This document shows, piece after piece, positions 1-6,817 of a stretch of DNA of 13,065 nucleotides. Below the pieces are notes generated by a model. That model had not been told where the DNA came from. It ran no database searches and saw only the letters and a list, made by a program, of their open reading frames with translations. Numbering within the stretch: the stretch's first letter is position 1; the number at the start of each line of letters is the position of its first letter. Origin of the DNA: JADGQM01 sp964505935 (GTDB taxonomy: Bacteria > Desulfobacterota > Syntrophobacteria > Syntrophobacterales > Syntrophobacteraceae); assembly GCA_964505935.1 (NCBI GenBank), contig CAZDKX010000121.1, positions 1-13,065 on the forward strand, written 5' to 3'. The translations under genes and the position numbers were made by a program.

Positions 1-677
1 TCCACGCCGGCGGTATGCAAGGTTCTGGGCTGTCCTTTGATTTCGGTTTCCCACCCATCCAGTTTCTTGATCAGGGCGGGAAGATCTTCGGCAATCAAGT
101 CGATCACGTTTTGCGCATAGGCTTCCTCCGCGGTGATGGAAACGGATTTGCGAATGGAATCCTCCAGCCAGTCTTCATTTCTCCCTCGCTGAGCGGCAAT
201 GCTGCGCACAAAGGCCACGGTATCGTTGGTGATCTTTTCATCCATGGTGGAGGGGACGTCGCCGCCTCCGATGGAAACGGGATGGGCTGCCCCGATATTG
301 GTGCCCGGCGCCATGGCCGCAATGTCCGCGGCGACCGTCACAAACACCCCCGCCGAGGCCGCCTGCGCCCCGCTGGGCGACACATAAACGATAATGGGAA
401 CGGCAGCATTCAAAAGCGCCTGAGCAATTCCCCGCGTGGAAGCCATCAGGCCTCCGGGGGTGTCAAGTTGGATGATCAAGCACTCGGCACCTTCCTCCTC
501 GGAGCGTTCGATGGCATACTTCAGGAAATCCTCCACGCCGGGATTGATGCTGTCCTGAACCTGGACCACATTCAGGTGCTTGGCTTCAGCGCCGACCATG
601 CTGCAAAGCAGGAACATTGTCGCCAGCAGGACGCCGTATGAGAAGATCATGTTCCTTCTGGGGTACTTACCGCTCAT
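1..677 (-). CDS. NfeD-family ClpP-class membrane serine protease, N-terminal part (cut by window edge)
   Basis: About 225 codons are visible without a stop, and the gene continues past base 1. The start at 677 gives a typical signal peptide: a basic n-region (KYPRR), a hydrophobic core at about residues 10-29, and an AEA cleavage site near residue 32. What follows is a ClpP/SppA-like fold with QLDTPGG (70-76) and SGAQAASAG (102-110). In archaeal PH1510 the catalytic pair is a Ser in the matching ASAG motif and a downstream Lys; here these map to Ser108 and Lys148 (DEKITND). Family members cleave hydrophobic C-termini of membrane proteins such as stomatins; the C-terminal membrane segments and the NfeD OB domain would lie outside the window. 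The start overlaps the end of the upstream glycosylase gene by 11 bases, so translation is probably coupled. Family assignment is firm; the partner stomatin and the physiological substrate are not visible. Confidence 0.9.
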   Translation of the reverse strand, partial: MSGKYPRRNMIFSYGVLLATMFLLCSMVGAEAKHLNVVQVQDSINPGVEDFLKYAIERSEEEGAECLIIQLDTPGGLMASTRGIAQALLNAAVPIIVYVSPSGAQAASAGVFVTVAADIAAMAPGTNIGAAHPVSIGGGDVPSTMDEKITNDTVAFVRSIAAQRGRNEDWLEDSIRKSVSITAEEAYAQNVIDLIAEDLPALIKKLDGWETEIKGQPRTLHTAGV

Positions 678-1416
678 CTTGGCACTTCTCCTTCCGTTCC
701 TCGAGGGTTCCCTGAAGGACGAGCAAATCCTGCCAGCTGGAAGCCTTTTGGGATGGATTGCGCAACAGATATGCCGGATGGAAGGTGCAGACCAGGGCGG
801 TGCCGCGCCACGTGAGCCGCTTGCCGCGCAGTCCGGAGATGGCTTTGGTGGTTCCAAGGAGCGTCTGCGCGGCGCAGGCGCCCAGGGCGCAGACGGCCTG
901 GGGGGCGATAGCCTCCAGTTGCCGAAACAGGAAGGGCGAACAGATTCTGATCTCATCCGCCTCCGGCGTCCGGTTGCCGGGAGGGCGGCATTTGACGACA
1001 TTGCAGATGTAGACTTCTTCCCGCCGCAAACCCAGGGCCCGGAGCATATTATCCAGGAGCTTTCCCGCTCTGCCGACAAAGGGGCGCCCCTGGCGGTCCT
1101 CATCAAACCCCGGACCTTCCCCGACGAACACCAGCCTGGCTCGCGGCGCACCTTCACCAAAAACCAGATGCGACCGGCTGCGATGCAGGGCGCAGCGGGT
1201 GCATTCACCAAGGTCTTCCCGGACCTTCTCCAGGAGCGGCAAGGCATCGCCGTGCTCATGGCAGGCCTCGCTCTCGACGGCGACCCCTGCTGTTTCCTGC
1301 GCCGGTTTCAGGGGATAATCTCTGATTCCCGCCAATTGCAGGCCGGTCAGGTGCCATCGCAGATGTTTCAAGACGAGCGCCATGTCCGCCCTTGCGTGAC
1401 CGTCGGATTCCATCAT
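667..1416 (-). CDS. Family 4 (iron-sulfur) uracil-DNA glycosylase
   Basis: A 249-residue protein that removes uracil from DNA, produced by cytosine deamination or misincorporation, starting base excision repair in the cytoplasm. The motif GEGPGFDED (99-107), followed by PFVGRAGKLLD (112-122) and the C-terminal HPAYLLR (213-219), is typical of family 4 enzymes. Four cysteines placed as in the 4Fe-4S ligands of the family are present: C72 and C75 (ECTRC), C143 (KCRPPGNR) and C159. Residues 1-60 are an extra N-terminal extension, common in SPO1-polymerase-related members. I chose the start at 1416 because its ATG overlaps the coaBC stop codon as ATGA; an ATG at 1413 follows directly and one at 1383 is a possible shorter start. 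The open frame extends further upstream inside coaBC, but that part has no conserved sequence. Confidence 0.93.
   Translation of the reverse strand: MMESDGHARADMALVLKHLRWHLTGLQLAGIRDYPLKPAQETAGVAVESEACHEHGDALPLLEKVREDLGECTRCALHRSRSHLVFGEGAPRARLVFVGEGPGFDEDRQGRPFVGRAGKLLDNMLRALGLRREEVYICNVVKCRPPGNRTPEADEIRICSPFLFRQLEAIAPQAVCALGACAAQTLLGTTKAISGLRGKRLTWRGTALVCTFHPAYLLRNPSQKASSWQDLLVLQGTLEERKEKCQDER
688..695 (-). promoter_or_regulatory. Ribosome binding site of the NfeD-type protease
   Basis: On the minus strand GGAAGGAG lies 10 bases upstream of the ATG at 677. It sits inside the last codons of the glycosylase gene. It favours the start at 677 over the in-frame ATG at 650, which has no such motif and would lose the basic n-region of the signal peptide. 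Confidence 0.65.
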
Positions 1417-2624
1417 GGCCCCCCGGCGTCCAATAGAACTTGAATACGATCCAGTATCCTTTCCGCCACTTCCTCTTTGGCAAGTGACGGCAGTTCGGTG
1501 ACAGCTCCCTGACGATCGATGATCTTTACTTGATTGGTGTCCCACCCGAATCCTGAACCCCTCTGAGTGAGGTCATTGGCGACAATGAAGTCCAGGTTCT
1601 TCTGGACGAGCTTCTCCCTAGCGTTGGCAATGAGGTTTTCGGTTTCAGCGGCGAAACCAACGAGAATGGGACGCTCGGAAGTCCCGCGAGAAGTGCCGAG
1701 ATGCCCCAGAATGTCCGGATTCTTGATCAGGGAGACTTTTTCTTCACTTTGAAGCTTCTTTACCTTTTGCGGGGCATTCTTGAGAGGGCGGTAGTCACCC
1801 ACCGCCGCCGCCATGATCACCGCATCCATCCGCGGTGCGAGCGGGAGGATGGCATCCCGCATTTCCTGGGCCGTGCGGACCCTTGCCAGGTGAATCCCGG
1901 CGGGAGCGGGCAGGGAGCTGGGGCCGGATATCAGATGGACCTCGGCGGACCGTCGATAGGCCACGGTTGCCAGTGCGTAACCCATCTTGCCGCTTGAAGG
2001 ATTGCTGATGAAGCGCACCGGATCGAAGGGCTCCCAGGTGGGCCCGGCACTGACCAGAATCCGTCGATTGGCAAGACTGGGCGAGGTGAGCATGCGGCGC
2101 GCGGTTTCCAGAATCGCCGGAGGACTGACCAGCCGCCCGGCGCCCTCCTCTCCACAGGCCAGTTCACCCGCTTCCGGGTCGATGATGGCGTAGTGGAGCT
2201 GCCGCAACGACTCGAGGTTTCTCCGGGTGAGCGGATGATCGTACATCCTCACATTCATTGCCGGGCAAATCAGGACGGGCGCGGTTGTGGCAAGCAGGAT
2301 CGTGGTGAGGTAATCGTCGGCGATGCCCGCTGCCATCTTGCCGATCAGATTGGCGGTGGCCGGTGCCAGGATCACCAGATCAGGTGCTCTGGCCAGGCGG
2401 ATATGCCCAATCCGGGATTCCCCCTCCAGGCTGAACAGATCTGTCCCCACGGGGTTGCCGGAGAGCGTCTGCAAGGTGAGCGGCGTGATGAAACGCTGAG
2501 CGTTGGCGGTCATCACAACATGCACCCGAATCCCGTCTTTGACGAGTAACCGGACCAACTCGGCGGCCTTATAGGCAGCAATACCACCGCTGATGCCCAG
2601 CAGTACGGTCTTTCCCTCCAACAT
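1413..2624 (-). CDS. coaBC: Bifunctional phosphopantothenoylcysteine decarboxylase / phosphopantothenate-cysteine ligase
   Basis: A full-length 403-residue CoaBC, which carries out two consecutive steps of coenzyme A synthesis: CTP-dependent joining of cysteine to 4'-phosphopantothenate, then FMN-dependent decarboxylation to 4'-phosphopantetheine. The N-terminal CoaC half shows GISGGIAAYKA (10-20), the active-site His74 in GHIRLAR, PAMN (121-124) and the catalytic Cys157 in ACGEEGAGR. The CoaB half begins near 187 with SAGPTWEPFDPVRFISN (192-208), SSGKMG (210-215), AAAVGDYRP (272-280), KNPDIL (301-306) and VGFAAETEN (322-330). The usual AAAVAD is AAAVGD here, a mild change. A GAGGTGA-type ribosome site (TTGAGGTGATGGC before the ATG) overlaps the stop of the upstream lipoprotein gene, 9 bases away, and the end overlaps the glycosylase start. 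Confidence 0.97.
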   Translation of the reverse strand: MLEGKTVLLGISGGIAAYKAAELVRLLVKDGIRVHVVMTANAQRFITPLTLQTLSGNPVGTDLFSLEGESRIGHIRLARAPDLVILAPATANLIGKMAAGIADDYLTTILLATTAPVLICPAMNVRMYDHPLTRRNLESLRQLHYAIIDPEAGELACGEEGAGRLVSPPAILETARRMLTSPSLANRRILVSAGPTWEPFDPVRFISNPSSGKMGYALATVAYRRSAEVHLISGPSSLPAPAGIHLARVRTAQEMRDAILPLAPRMDAVIMAAAVGDYRPLKNAPQKVKKLQSEEKVSLIKNPDILGHLGTSRGTSERPILVGFAAETENLIANAREKLVQKNLDFIVANDLTQRGSGFGWDTNQVKIIDRQGAVTELPSLAKEEVAERILDRIQVLLDAGGP

Positions 2625-2633
2625 GCCATCACC

Positions 2634-3152
2634 TCAACTATTTGCCGGCGTCACAAAAATTTCTACATAGGTGTAAATGATATCTTCATATAAGCGAATG
2701 ACACAGGTCTTCTCGGGTTTCTCAAAAATGAGCACGGAGCGTTGGTAGCGGAAGGAACCTTTGGGTTTCCAATTCTCCCGAGGCATCGCCATCTGAAAGA
2801 AGCTGATGAGGGAGTTCAGGTCCACCCGCCCCCTCAAGGTAAGGATCCCGGCCTTGATCGTGCCGGCTTGAACGGCGTAGGATTCCTTGGGCTGTAATTC
2901 CAGTTCCTGGGGTGTGGGGATGTCCGGAAAATCGTAGAAAAGCGGCCGTGGTGTCGTGGAGGTCGAGGCTGGTGCCGGAGAGGAGGCAGGGGAGGAGGTG
3001 GCGACAGGGGTAGCGCCGGATGCCGTTTGTTGCCCAACCGGATTGGGGGGAGGGGTGCTCTGATTCCCCATCGTGCTGCAAGCTGCGGCGGTCAGCAGCC
3101 AGACAATCGCGGTGGTCAGCAAGATCATGCTCTTGGGCTCAACAATTCTCAT
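2634..3152 (-). CDS. Lipoprotein of unknown function upstream of coaBC
   Basis: A 172-residue predicted lipoprotein. A hydrophobic segment (10-24) ends in LLTAAAC, so Cys25 would be the lipidated residue. Residues about 30-70 form a flexible linker rich in Pro, Ser, Thr and Ala. The remaining roughly 100 residues form a compact alpha/beta-looking domain starting at FYDFPDIPTPQEL, with a conserved-looking stretch that includes LRGRVDLNSLISFFQ, ENWKPKG and LIFEKPEKTCVIRLYED. I do not recognise a named family with certainty. The start at 3152 is supported by GGAGG about nine bases upstream. It sits 87 bases after the nitroreductase stop and 9 bases before coaBC, so it is probably co-transcribed with them. 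The N-terminal Cys and linker suggest an envelope-anchored domain; no function can be given. Confidence 0.82.
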   Translation of the reverse strand: MRIVEPKSMILLTTAIVWLLTAAACSTMGNQSTPPPNPVGQQTASGATPVATSSPASSPAPASTSTTPRPLFYDFPDIPTPQELELQPKESYAVQAGTIKAGILTLRGRVDLNSLISFFQMAMPRENWKPKGSFRYQRSVLIFEKPEKTCVIRLYEDIIYTYVEIFVTPANS

Positions 3153-3239
3153 TTTCTGGTCCCTCCGTCGCGGAATGAAAACTCGTAACCGGTAACTGAA
3201 TCGTGAGAAGTCATATGCATCCTCGGTGGCAAGGGTCTA

Positions 3240-3764
3240 TTATTTTTCAAGTACCACCAGTTCTTCTATCGGCTTGCGATGGGAAGTCTGGTTGCGGTGC
3301 AGAGGGTGGCCGACAGCCACAACCGCCATGAGATCGAGACGCTCCGGTAACTCGAGCAGTCTCAGGAAGCGGTCCTTGTTTTTCAGAATTTCCCCGATCC
3401 AGACGGCACCGAGTCCCTGCGCATGGGCCGCGAGCAGGAGGTTCTGGATGCAAGCGCCGATGGCCTGACAGTCCTTCATATAGTCGTAGGAACTCTCGCG
3501 ATCAAGGAAGATGGGCACCAGAACCGGCGCATTTTTCAAGACCGTCCCATAGCGCGTCAGTTTGGCCAATTCTTCTTTCAGGTGCTGGTCCCAAAGCATG
3601 GCGAAGCGCCAGGGCTGGTTGTTCAGACCGGAAGGGGCCCATGAAGCCGCCTGTAGGATTTCGAGTAGCAACTTGCGGTCCACGGGTGCTTCCGTAAAGC
3701 TCCTCACACTGCGACGCTCGTAGATGGCCCTCATCACCTCCGAATCAGCTTTTTGAAGAATCAT
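3240..3764 (-). CDS. Nitroreductase-family FMN oxidoreductase
   Basis: A 174-residue protein of the nitroreductase (COG0778) fold, normally a homodimeric FMN enzyme using NAD(P)H. The FMN phosphate-binding motif RRSVRSF lies at 17-23, PSGLNNQPW at 44-52, and the C-terminal FMN-contact region GLGAVWIGEIL at 117-127. The short length is typical of the minimal subfamily found in anaerobes. The start at 3764 is set by AAGGAGG four bases upstream; an ATG at 3791 would add nine residues without a ribosome site. The substrate cannot be deduced from sequence: members reduce nitroaromatics, quinones or flavins, and some have other roles. It is the first gene of the leftward cluster and faces the mla operon across a gene-free region. 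Confidence 0.93.
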   Translation of the reverse strand: MILQKADSEVMRAIYERRSVRSFTEAPVDRKLLLEILQAASWAPSGLNNQPWRFAMLWDQHLKEELAKLTRYGTVLKNAPVLVPIFLDRESSYDYMKDCQAIGACIQNLLLAAHAQGLGAVWIGEILKNKDRFLRLLELPERLDLMAVVAVGHPLHRNQTSHRKPIEELVVLEK

Positions 3765-4159
3765 CGGTCCTCCTTCTCCCACAAAAGCCAAAGGCCGGGT
3801 CTCTCCTTAACCACTTTCCCTATCATAAGGCGGGCATGGCGACATCCATGCGGGTCTGCCCAAAGACGGGGGCAACCATTGCCTCGTCCTGCCATTTATA
3901 GCAGAGTTTGGGCTTGAAGAGAAAATCATCTTTGGACTTGGAATTTTGGAGTGAATGTGGTTAACCGTTTATCCTGACAGCGGCTATCGACCGTTGGACC
4001 CTTGCCGAGGACGGTCCGCCCTTCAAGGGCGAAGCGGCAGCCGTCAATGATCGGGCTCGCCGGCTGCCAATAAGAATAGCGTGCCTCCTTACCGCTGGCG
4101 GCAGCGGGAAGTGAAGGGTAAGGTTTTCATCAGGATGGGCGACGCAAAGAAGGCCCCCA
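3765..4159. other. Divergent gene-free region with clustered inverted repeats
   Basis: No open frame here has a convincing start and protein pattern. Three inverted repeats are clustered: CGCCCTT/AAGGGCG at 4017-4031 with a one-base centre, GGCAGCCG/CGGCTGCC at 4036-4068 with a 17-base loop, and CCGCTG/CAGCGG at 4092-4107 with a four-base loop. They lie in the expected leader of the STAS-mla unit. A TATGAT hexamer on the minus strand near 3827-3832 could be a -10 box for the nitroreductase operon, but no good -35 accompanies it. Promoters for both directions must lie here, unplaced. Confidence 0.4.
3769..3775 (-). promoter_or_regulatory. Ribosome binding site fixing the nitroreductase start
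   Basis: The minus-strand sequence is AAGGAGG followed by four bases and the ATG at 3764. It argues against the longer start at 3791, since it would otherwise lie inside the coding region. Confidence 0.7.
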
Positions 4160-4492
4160 ATGGTTGCACAAAACCTGTCTGATGCTCCGCAGACCGGGAA
4201 ACACATAACCTCCATAACCCTCGCAGGGCCGGTGGACCGCACAACGGTCCCGGGGATTCGCAATCGCCTCCTGGGTTGCGCGAAAAAGAGAGAAACGAAA
4301 GCCTTGTCCATAGAGATGTCCCAGGTGACTCAGCTGGATACGGCGGGTGTCGCCATGCTGGTGGAACTCTGGAAGTGCATGGCGCGGCGGGGCGGTGAGC
4401 TCAGTCTGTCTGGTTTGAGCGAAAATGCGAAGCGGTTGCTGCACCTGGCTGGGGTTGATCAGGTCTTGAGCATCAAGGATGATAATGAATGA
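4160..4492 (+). CDS. STAS-domain protein, MlaB-like subunit of the lipid ABC transporter
   Basis: A 110-residue single STAS domain (about 15-105). MlaB-type STAS proteins bind and stabilise the MlaF ATPase in the cytoplasm. The segment SQVTQLDTAGVAMLVEL (54-70) matches the conserved loop and helix where related proteins carry a phosphorylatable Ser or Thr; here Asp60-Thr61-Ala62-Gly63. Thr61 corresponds to the position important in E. coli MlaB, by motif position only. The gene overlaps mlaF as ATGA, which strongly supports a shared complex. Unlike in E. coli, where mlaB is last, it leads the operon. The upstream ribosome site is weak (AGAAGGCC). An anti-sigma antagonist role is the alternative, unlikely given the neighbours. 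Confidence 0.88.
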   Translation: MVAQNLSDAPQTGKHITSITLAGPVDRTTVPGIRNRLLGCAKKRETKALSIEMSQVTQLDTAGVAMLVELWKCMARRGGELSLSGLSENAKRLLHLAGVDQVLSIKDDNE

Positions 4493-5313
4493 GCGACCGG
4501 TTGATGCCCTCCAGTGACCTCATCAGCGTGCAGGGGTTGAATAGCACCTATCACCGTCGGCAGGTACTCTTCGACATTCGCTTCGCCATTCCCCACCACC
4601 ATATCACGGTCATCATGGGGGTCAGCGGGTGTGGCAAAACTACGCTGCTCCGGCATCTTATCGGCTTGAAGCCGACGGGGCCGGAACAAATCCTGGTCGA
4701 GGGCCGGGATTTGGGTAAGTTCAATGAAGAAGAGATGCAGGCGTATCGGCGCCGTATTGGAGTCTTGTTCCAAAGTGGGGCGCTGTTCAATTCCATGAGT
4801 GTTTCGGACAACATCGCCGTTCCTTTGAAAGTCCATACGCGCCTGGCCGACGAAACCATTCGGATCATGGCCCTCATCAAGCTTAAAATGCTTGGGTTGG
4901 CTGAATTCAGTGACTACATGCCCTCCCAGTTGAGCGGTGGTATGCGAAAGCGGGCGGGTCTGGCGCGGGCCCTTGCCATGGATCCCGAGATGCTGTTTGT
5001 GGATGAACCATCTTCCGGCCTGGACCCGATCACCGCCGCCGGCCTGGATCGCCTGATCCTCGAACTGCGCGACACCCTCGGCATGACCATTATCGTCGTC
5101 ACCCATGAACTTGAGAGCGCCTTTCGCATTGCCGATCGCCTGGTGGTAATGGACCGGGGACGCCTGCTGGCATCGGGAAGTGCCAAAGAGATTCGCGATC
5201 ACGAGGACCTGCGGGTGCGACAGTTTCTGGGTAGAGTCGCCGATCCGGTGGAAGTCAATCCTGCCGGCTACCTTTCGCGTCTTGCAGGAAGCCCGACCGA
5301 CGGGCACTCATGA
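4489..5313 (+). CDS. mlaF: Mla-type ABC transporter ATP-binding protein
   Basis: A 274-residue ATPase powering phospholipid movement between the membranes. Visible motifs are Walker A GVSGCGKTT (44-52), the Q-loop LFQSGALF (94-101) with the serine-glycine-alanine pattern typical of MlaF, the signature LSGGMRKRAGLARAL (148-162), Walker B MLFVDEP (168-174), a D-loop SSGLDP (175-180) and H-loop His206. The MRKR form of the signature is characteristic of the MlaF/TTG2A branch. It starts inside the stop codon of the STAS gene, so translational coupling is likely. The stop codon is part of the first copy of a heptamer tandem repeat. The C-terminal tail after residue 240 (VADPVEVNPAGYL) may mediate contact with the STAS subunit, as C-terminal tails do in E. 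coli; that is inference. Confidence 0.96.
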   Translation: MSDRLMPSSDLISVQGLNSTYHRRQVLFDIRFAIPHHHITVIMGVSGCGKTTLLRHLIGLKPTGPEQILVEGRDLGKFNEEEMQAYRRRIGVLFQSGALFNSMSVSDNIAVPLKVHTRLADETIRIMALIKLKMLGLAEFSDYMPSQLSGGMRKRAGLARALAMDPEMLFVDEPSSGLDPITAAGLDRLILELRDTLGMTIIVVTHELESAFRIADRLVVMDRGRLLASGSAKEIRDHEDLRVRQFLGRVADPVEVNPAGYLSRLAGSPTDGHS

Positions 5314-5346
5314 TTTCGGATTTCGGATTTCGGATTTCGGATTTCG
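5312..5346 (+). repeat. Five tandem copies of the heptamer GATTTCG
   Basis: Five perfect head-to-tail copies of GATTTCG run from 5312 to 5346, followed by a partial GAT. The first copy includes the last two bases of the mlaF TGA stop. The array therefore sits entirely in the mlaF-mlaE spacer (5314-5424); changes in copy number would alter spacing by seven bases without changing either protein. Short tandem repeats of this size can change by polymerase slippage. Confidence 0.97.
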
Positions 5347-5424
5347 GATGTGGGGTGCGGGATTGGGGAAGGCGGATTACTCGGATTTGAAGGACCTGCA
5401 GAACTGAGCTACTGAGGCTGGCTT

Positions 5425-6210
5425 ATGACCCGTTTAGTCCAATCTCTCGGTGCCTTCGCTCTGGATAGGCTTGCCTTTCTTGGCCGCATGGGACTTTTCC
5501 TGGTCTACATGATCCGAGGGATCTTCAGACCACCGGGGAAGTACTGGTCCGTGGTGAAGCAGATTCACTTTATCGGCACCAAGTCCTTCTTCGTCATCGG
5601 GTTTACGGCTGCCTTCACCGGGATGGTACTCGGCCTCCAGGGCTATTACACTCTCGCCAAGTTCGGCTCAGAGGGATTGTTGGGATCTGGCGTGGCGCTG
5701 AGTTTGATCCGTGAGCTGGGGCCGGTACTTTCGGCGCTGATGGTTACCGGCCGGGCTGGCTCGGCGATGTGTGCGGAGATCGGGATCATGCGTATCGACG
5801 AACAGCTCGATGCCCTCGAATGCATGGCCATCGATCCTCATGCCTACCTCATCACCCCCAAATTGCTGGCCTGTCTGATCTGTCTTCCCCTGCTCACGGC
5901 CTTCTGTGACGTGGTCGGGATCATGGGTGGTTATGTGGTTGGTGTGGAGTTGCTGGGGGTAAGCCCCGGGGCCTATATGGACGGGGTTTATAAGAGTGTG
6001 GAGTGGGAAGACGTATATATGGGAATCGTCAAATCCCTCTGTTTTGCCGTGGTGATGATCTGGGTCTGCACTTACAAGGGGTACTATGCAGGGATTGATG
6101 AAGGCAACTTTGGCCCTGAAGAGGTGAGCCGAGCAACCACGAATGCGGTGGTGCTTTCTTCCGTGGCGATTCTAGCGGGGGACTACGTGGTGACCTCGGT
6201 TCTGCTTTGA
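5425..6210 (+). CDS. mlaE: Mla-type ABC transporter permease
   Basis: A 261-residue inner-membrane permease of the MlaE/YrbE (TTG2B) family. An amphipathic N-terminal interface helix (about 1-35) is followed by hydrophobic segments at about 52-75, 90-110, 140-178, 203-220 and 238-260. The family signature is clear: RELGPVLSALMVTGRAG (96-112) and EIGIMRIDEQLDALECM (118-134), the latter containing the EQxDAL coupling motif that contacts MlaF. A GAGG about seven bases upstream of the ATG serves as the ribosome site. The 111-base gap after mlaF is longer than the other gaps in the operon because of the heptamer repeat and its flanks. Confidence 0.96.
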   Translation: MTRLVQSLGAFALDRLAFLGRMGLFLVYMIRGIFRPPGKYWSVVKQIHFIGTKSFFVIGFTAAFTGMVLGLQGYYTLAKFGSEGLLGSGVALSLIRELGPVLSALMVTGRAGSAMCAEIGIMRIDEQLDALECMAIDPHAYLITPKLLACLICLPLLTAFCDVVGIMGGYVVGVELLGVSPGAYMDGVYKSVEWEDVYMGIVKSLCFAVVMIWVCTYKGYYAGIDEGNFGPEEVSRATTNAVVLSSVAILAGDYVVTSVLL

Positions 6211-6229
6211 GAAGTGAAGGAATGATTAG

Positions 6230-6688
6230 ATGGAGAGGAAGGGACTGGAGTTAGGGGTGGGGTTGTTCTTGTTGGTAGGATTCCTGAGTCTGGGCTATCT
6301 TTCCTTCAGACTCGGTGATGTCCAGCTCTGGGGAACGTCTGACTACGAGGTCCATGCGAAATTTGCCAATGTTGCGGGATTGAAGGAGAAAGCAGCGGTT
6401 ACCATGGCAGGGGTGACCATCGGGCAGGTTAAGGACATTCAATTGAAGGATGGCCAGGCTTTTCTGACGCTCAATATCAACAAGGGGGTGCTGCTGGAAG
6501 AAGATGTCATTGCCAGCATCAAGACCATGGGTATCATCGGGGACAAATATGTCTCTGTCAGCCCGGGCGCTTCAGAGGAGTATATCAAGGCGGGCGGTGT
6601 GATCAGGGACACTCAGCCGCCCCTTGATCTGGAGAACCTGGTGAGCAGATTTGTCTTTGGGAATGTCGAAAAGCCCCAGCAGCCATGA
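6230..6688 (+). CDS. mlaD: MCE-domain periplasmic lipid-binding subunit
   Basis: A 152-residue protein with one N-terminal membrane anchor (about 9-26) and a single MCE domain (about 38-113), which in MlaD forms a hexameric ring passing lipids across the periplasm. Typical features are NVAGLKEKAAVTMAGVTIGQ (47-66), IASIKTMGIIGDKYVSV (94-110) and the closing SPG. The hydrophobic residues after the domain (LENLVSRFVFG, 134-144) could form the short pore helix. It is shorter than the E. coli protein (183 residues), mainly at the C-terminus. AAGGA nine bases before the ATG gives the start. No mlaC follows: the operon ends at the terminator at 6757-6790, so the soluble carrier must be encoded elsewhere or be absent. 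Confidence 0.95.
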   Translation: MERKGLELGVGLFLLVGFLSLGYLSFRLGDVQLWGTSDYEVHAKFANVAGLKEKAAVTMAGVTIGQVKDIQLKDGQAFLTLNINKGVLLEEDVIASIKTMGIIGDKYVSVSPGASEEYIKAGGVIRDTQPPLDLENLVSRFVFGNVEKPQQP

Positions 6689-6756
6689 ATCGTCATTATG
6701 TGGTCCCCCATTACCGCATACCGATGCAGCAATCAGAGACGGCCCGTCACCAAAGA

Positions 6757-6790
6757 GAAAAGCCGCTGGGTTAGACCTCAGCGGCTTTTC
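6757..6790. terminator. Bidirectional rho-independent terminator between mlaD and the Lpp-like gene
   Basis: A 12-bp perfect stem (GAAAAGCCGCTG with CAGCGGCTTTTC), extended by a G-U and a G-C pair, encloses a six-base loop TTAGAC. The A-run at the left and T-run at the right make it usable from both strands. It lies between the convergent mla operon (plus) and the small lipoprotein gene (minus), which ends at 6818. Confidence 0.92.
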
Positions 6791-6817
6791 TGCCTAAAAT
6801 ATTATTGCAAAGGAAAG

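Noticed and set aside
580..1443. A 287-codon open frame on the plus strand
   Set aside because: It is the shadow of the uracil-DNA glycosylase gene; low-complexity Gly/Arg/Gln-rich translation without motifs.
4115..4170. Possible c-di-GMP (GEMM-I) riboswitch suggested by GACGCAAAG with AAGGGTAAGG upstream
   Set aside because: The hairpin required between the two conserved blocks cannot form (the only complementary bases leave a two-base loop), and the receptor-loop stem is missing.
4459..5307. A 282-codon open frame on the minus strand
   Set aside because: It is opposite mlaF, whose ATPase motifs are complete. The minus-strand translation is His/Gln-rich and featureless.
5348..5407. A 19-codon open frame between mlaF and mlaE
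   Set aside because: No ribosome site, begins at the edge of the heptamer array, and has no sign of conservation that can be judged here.
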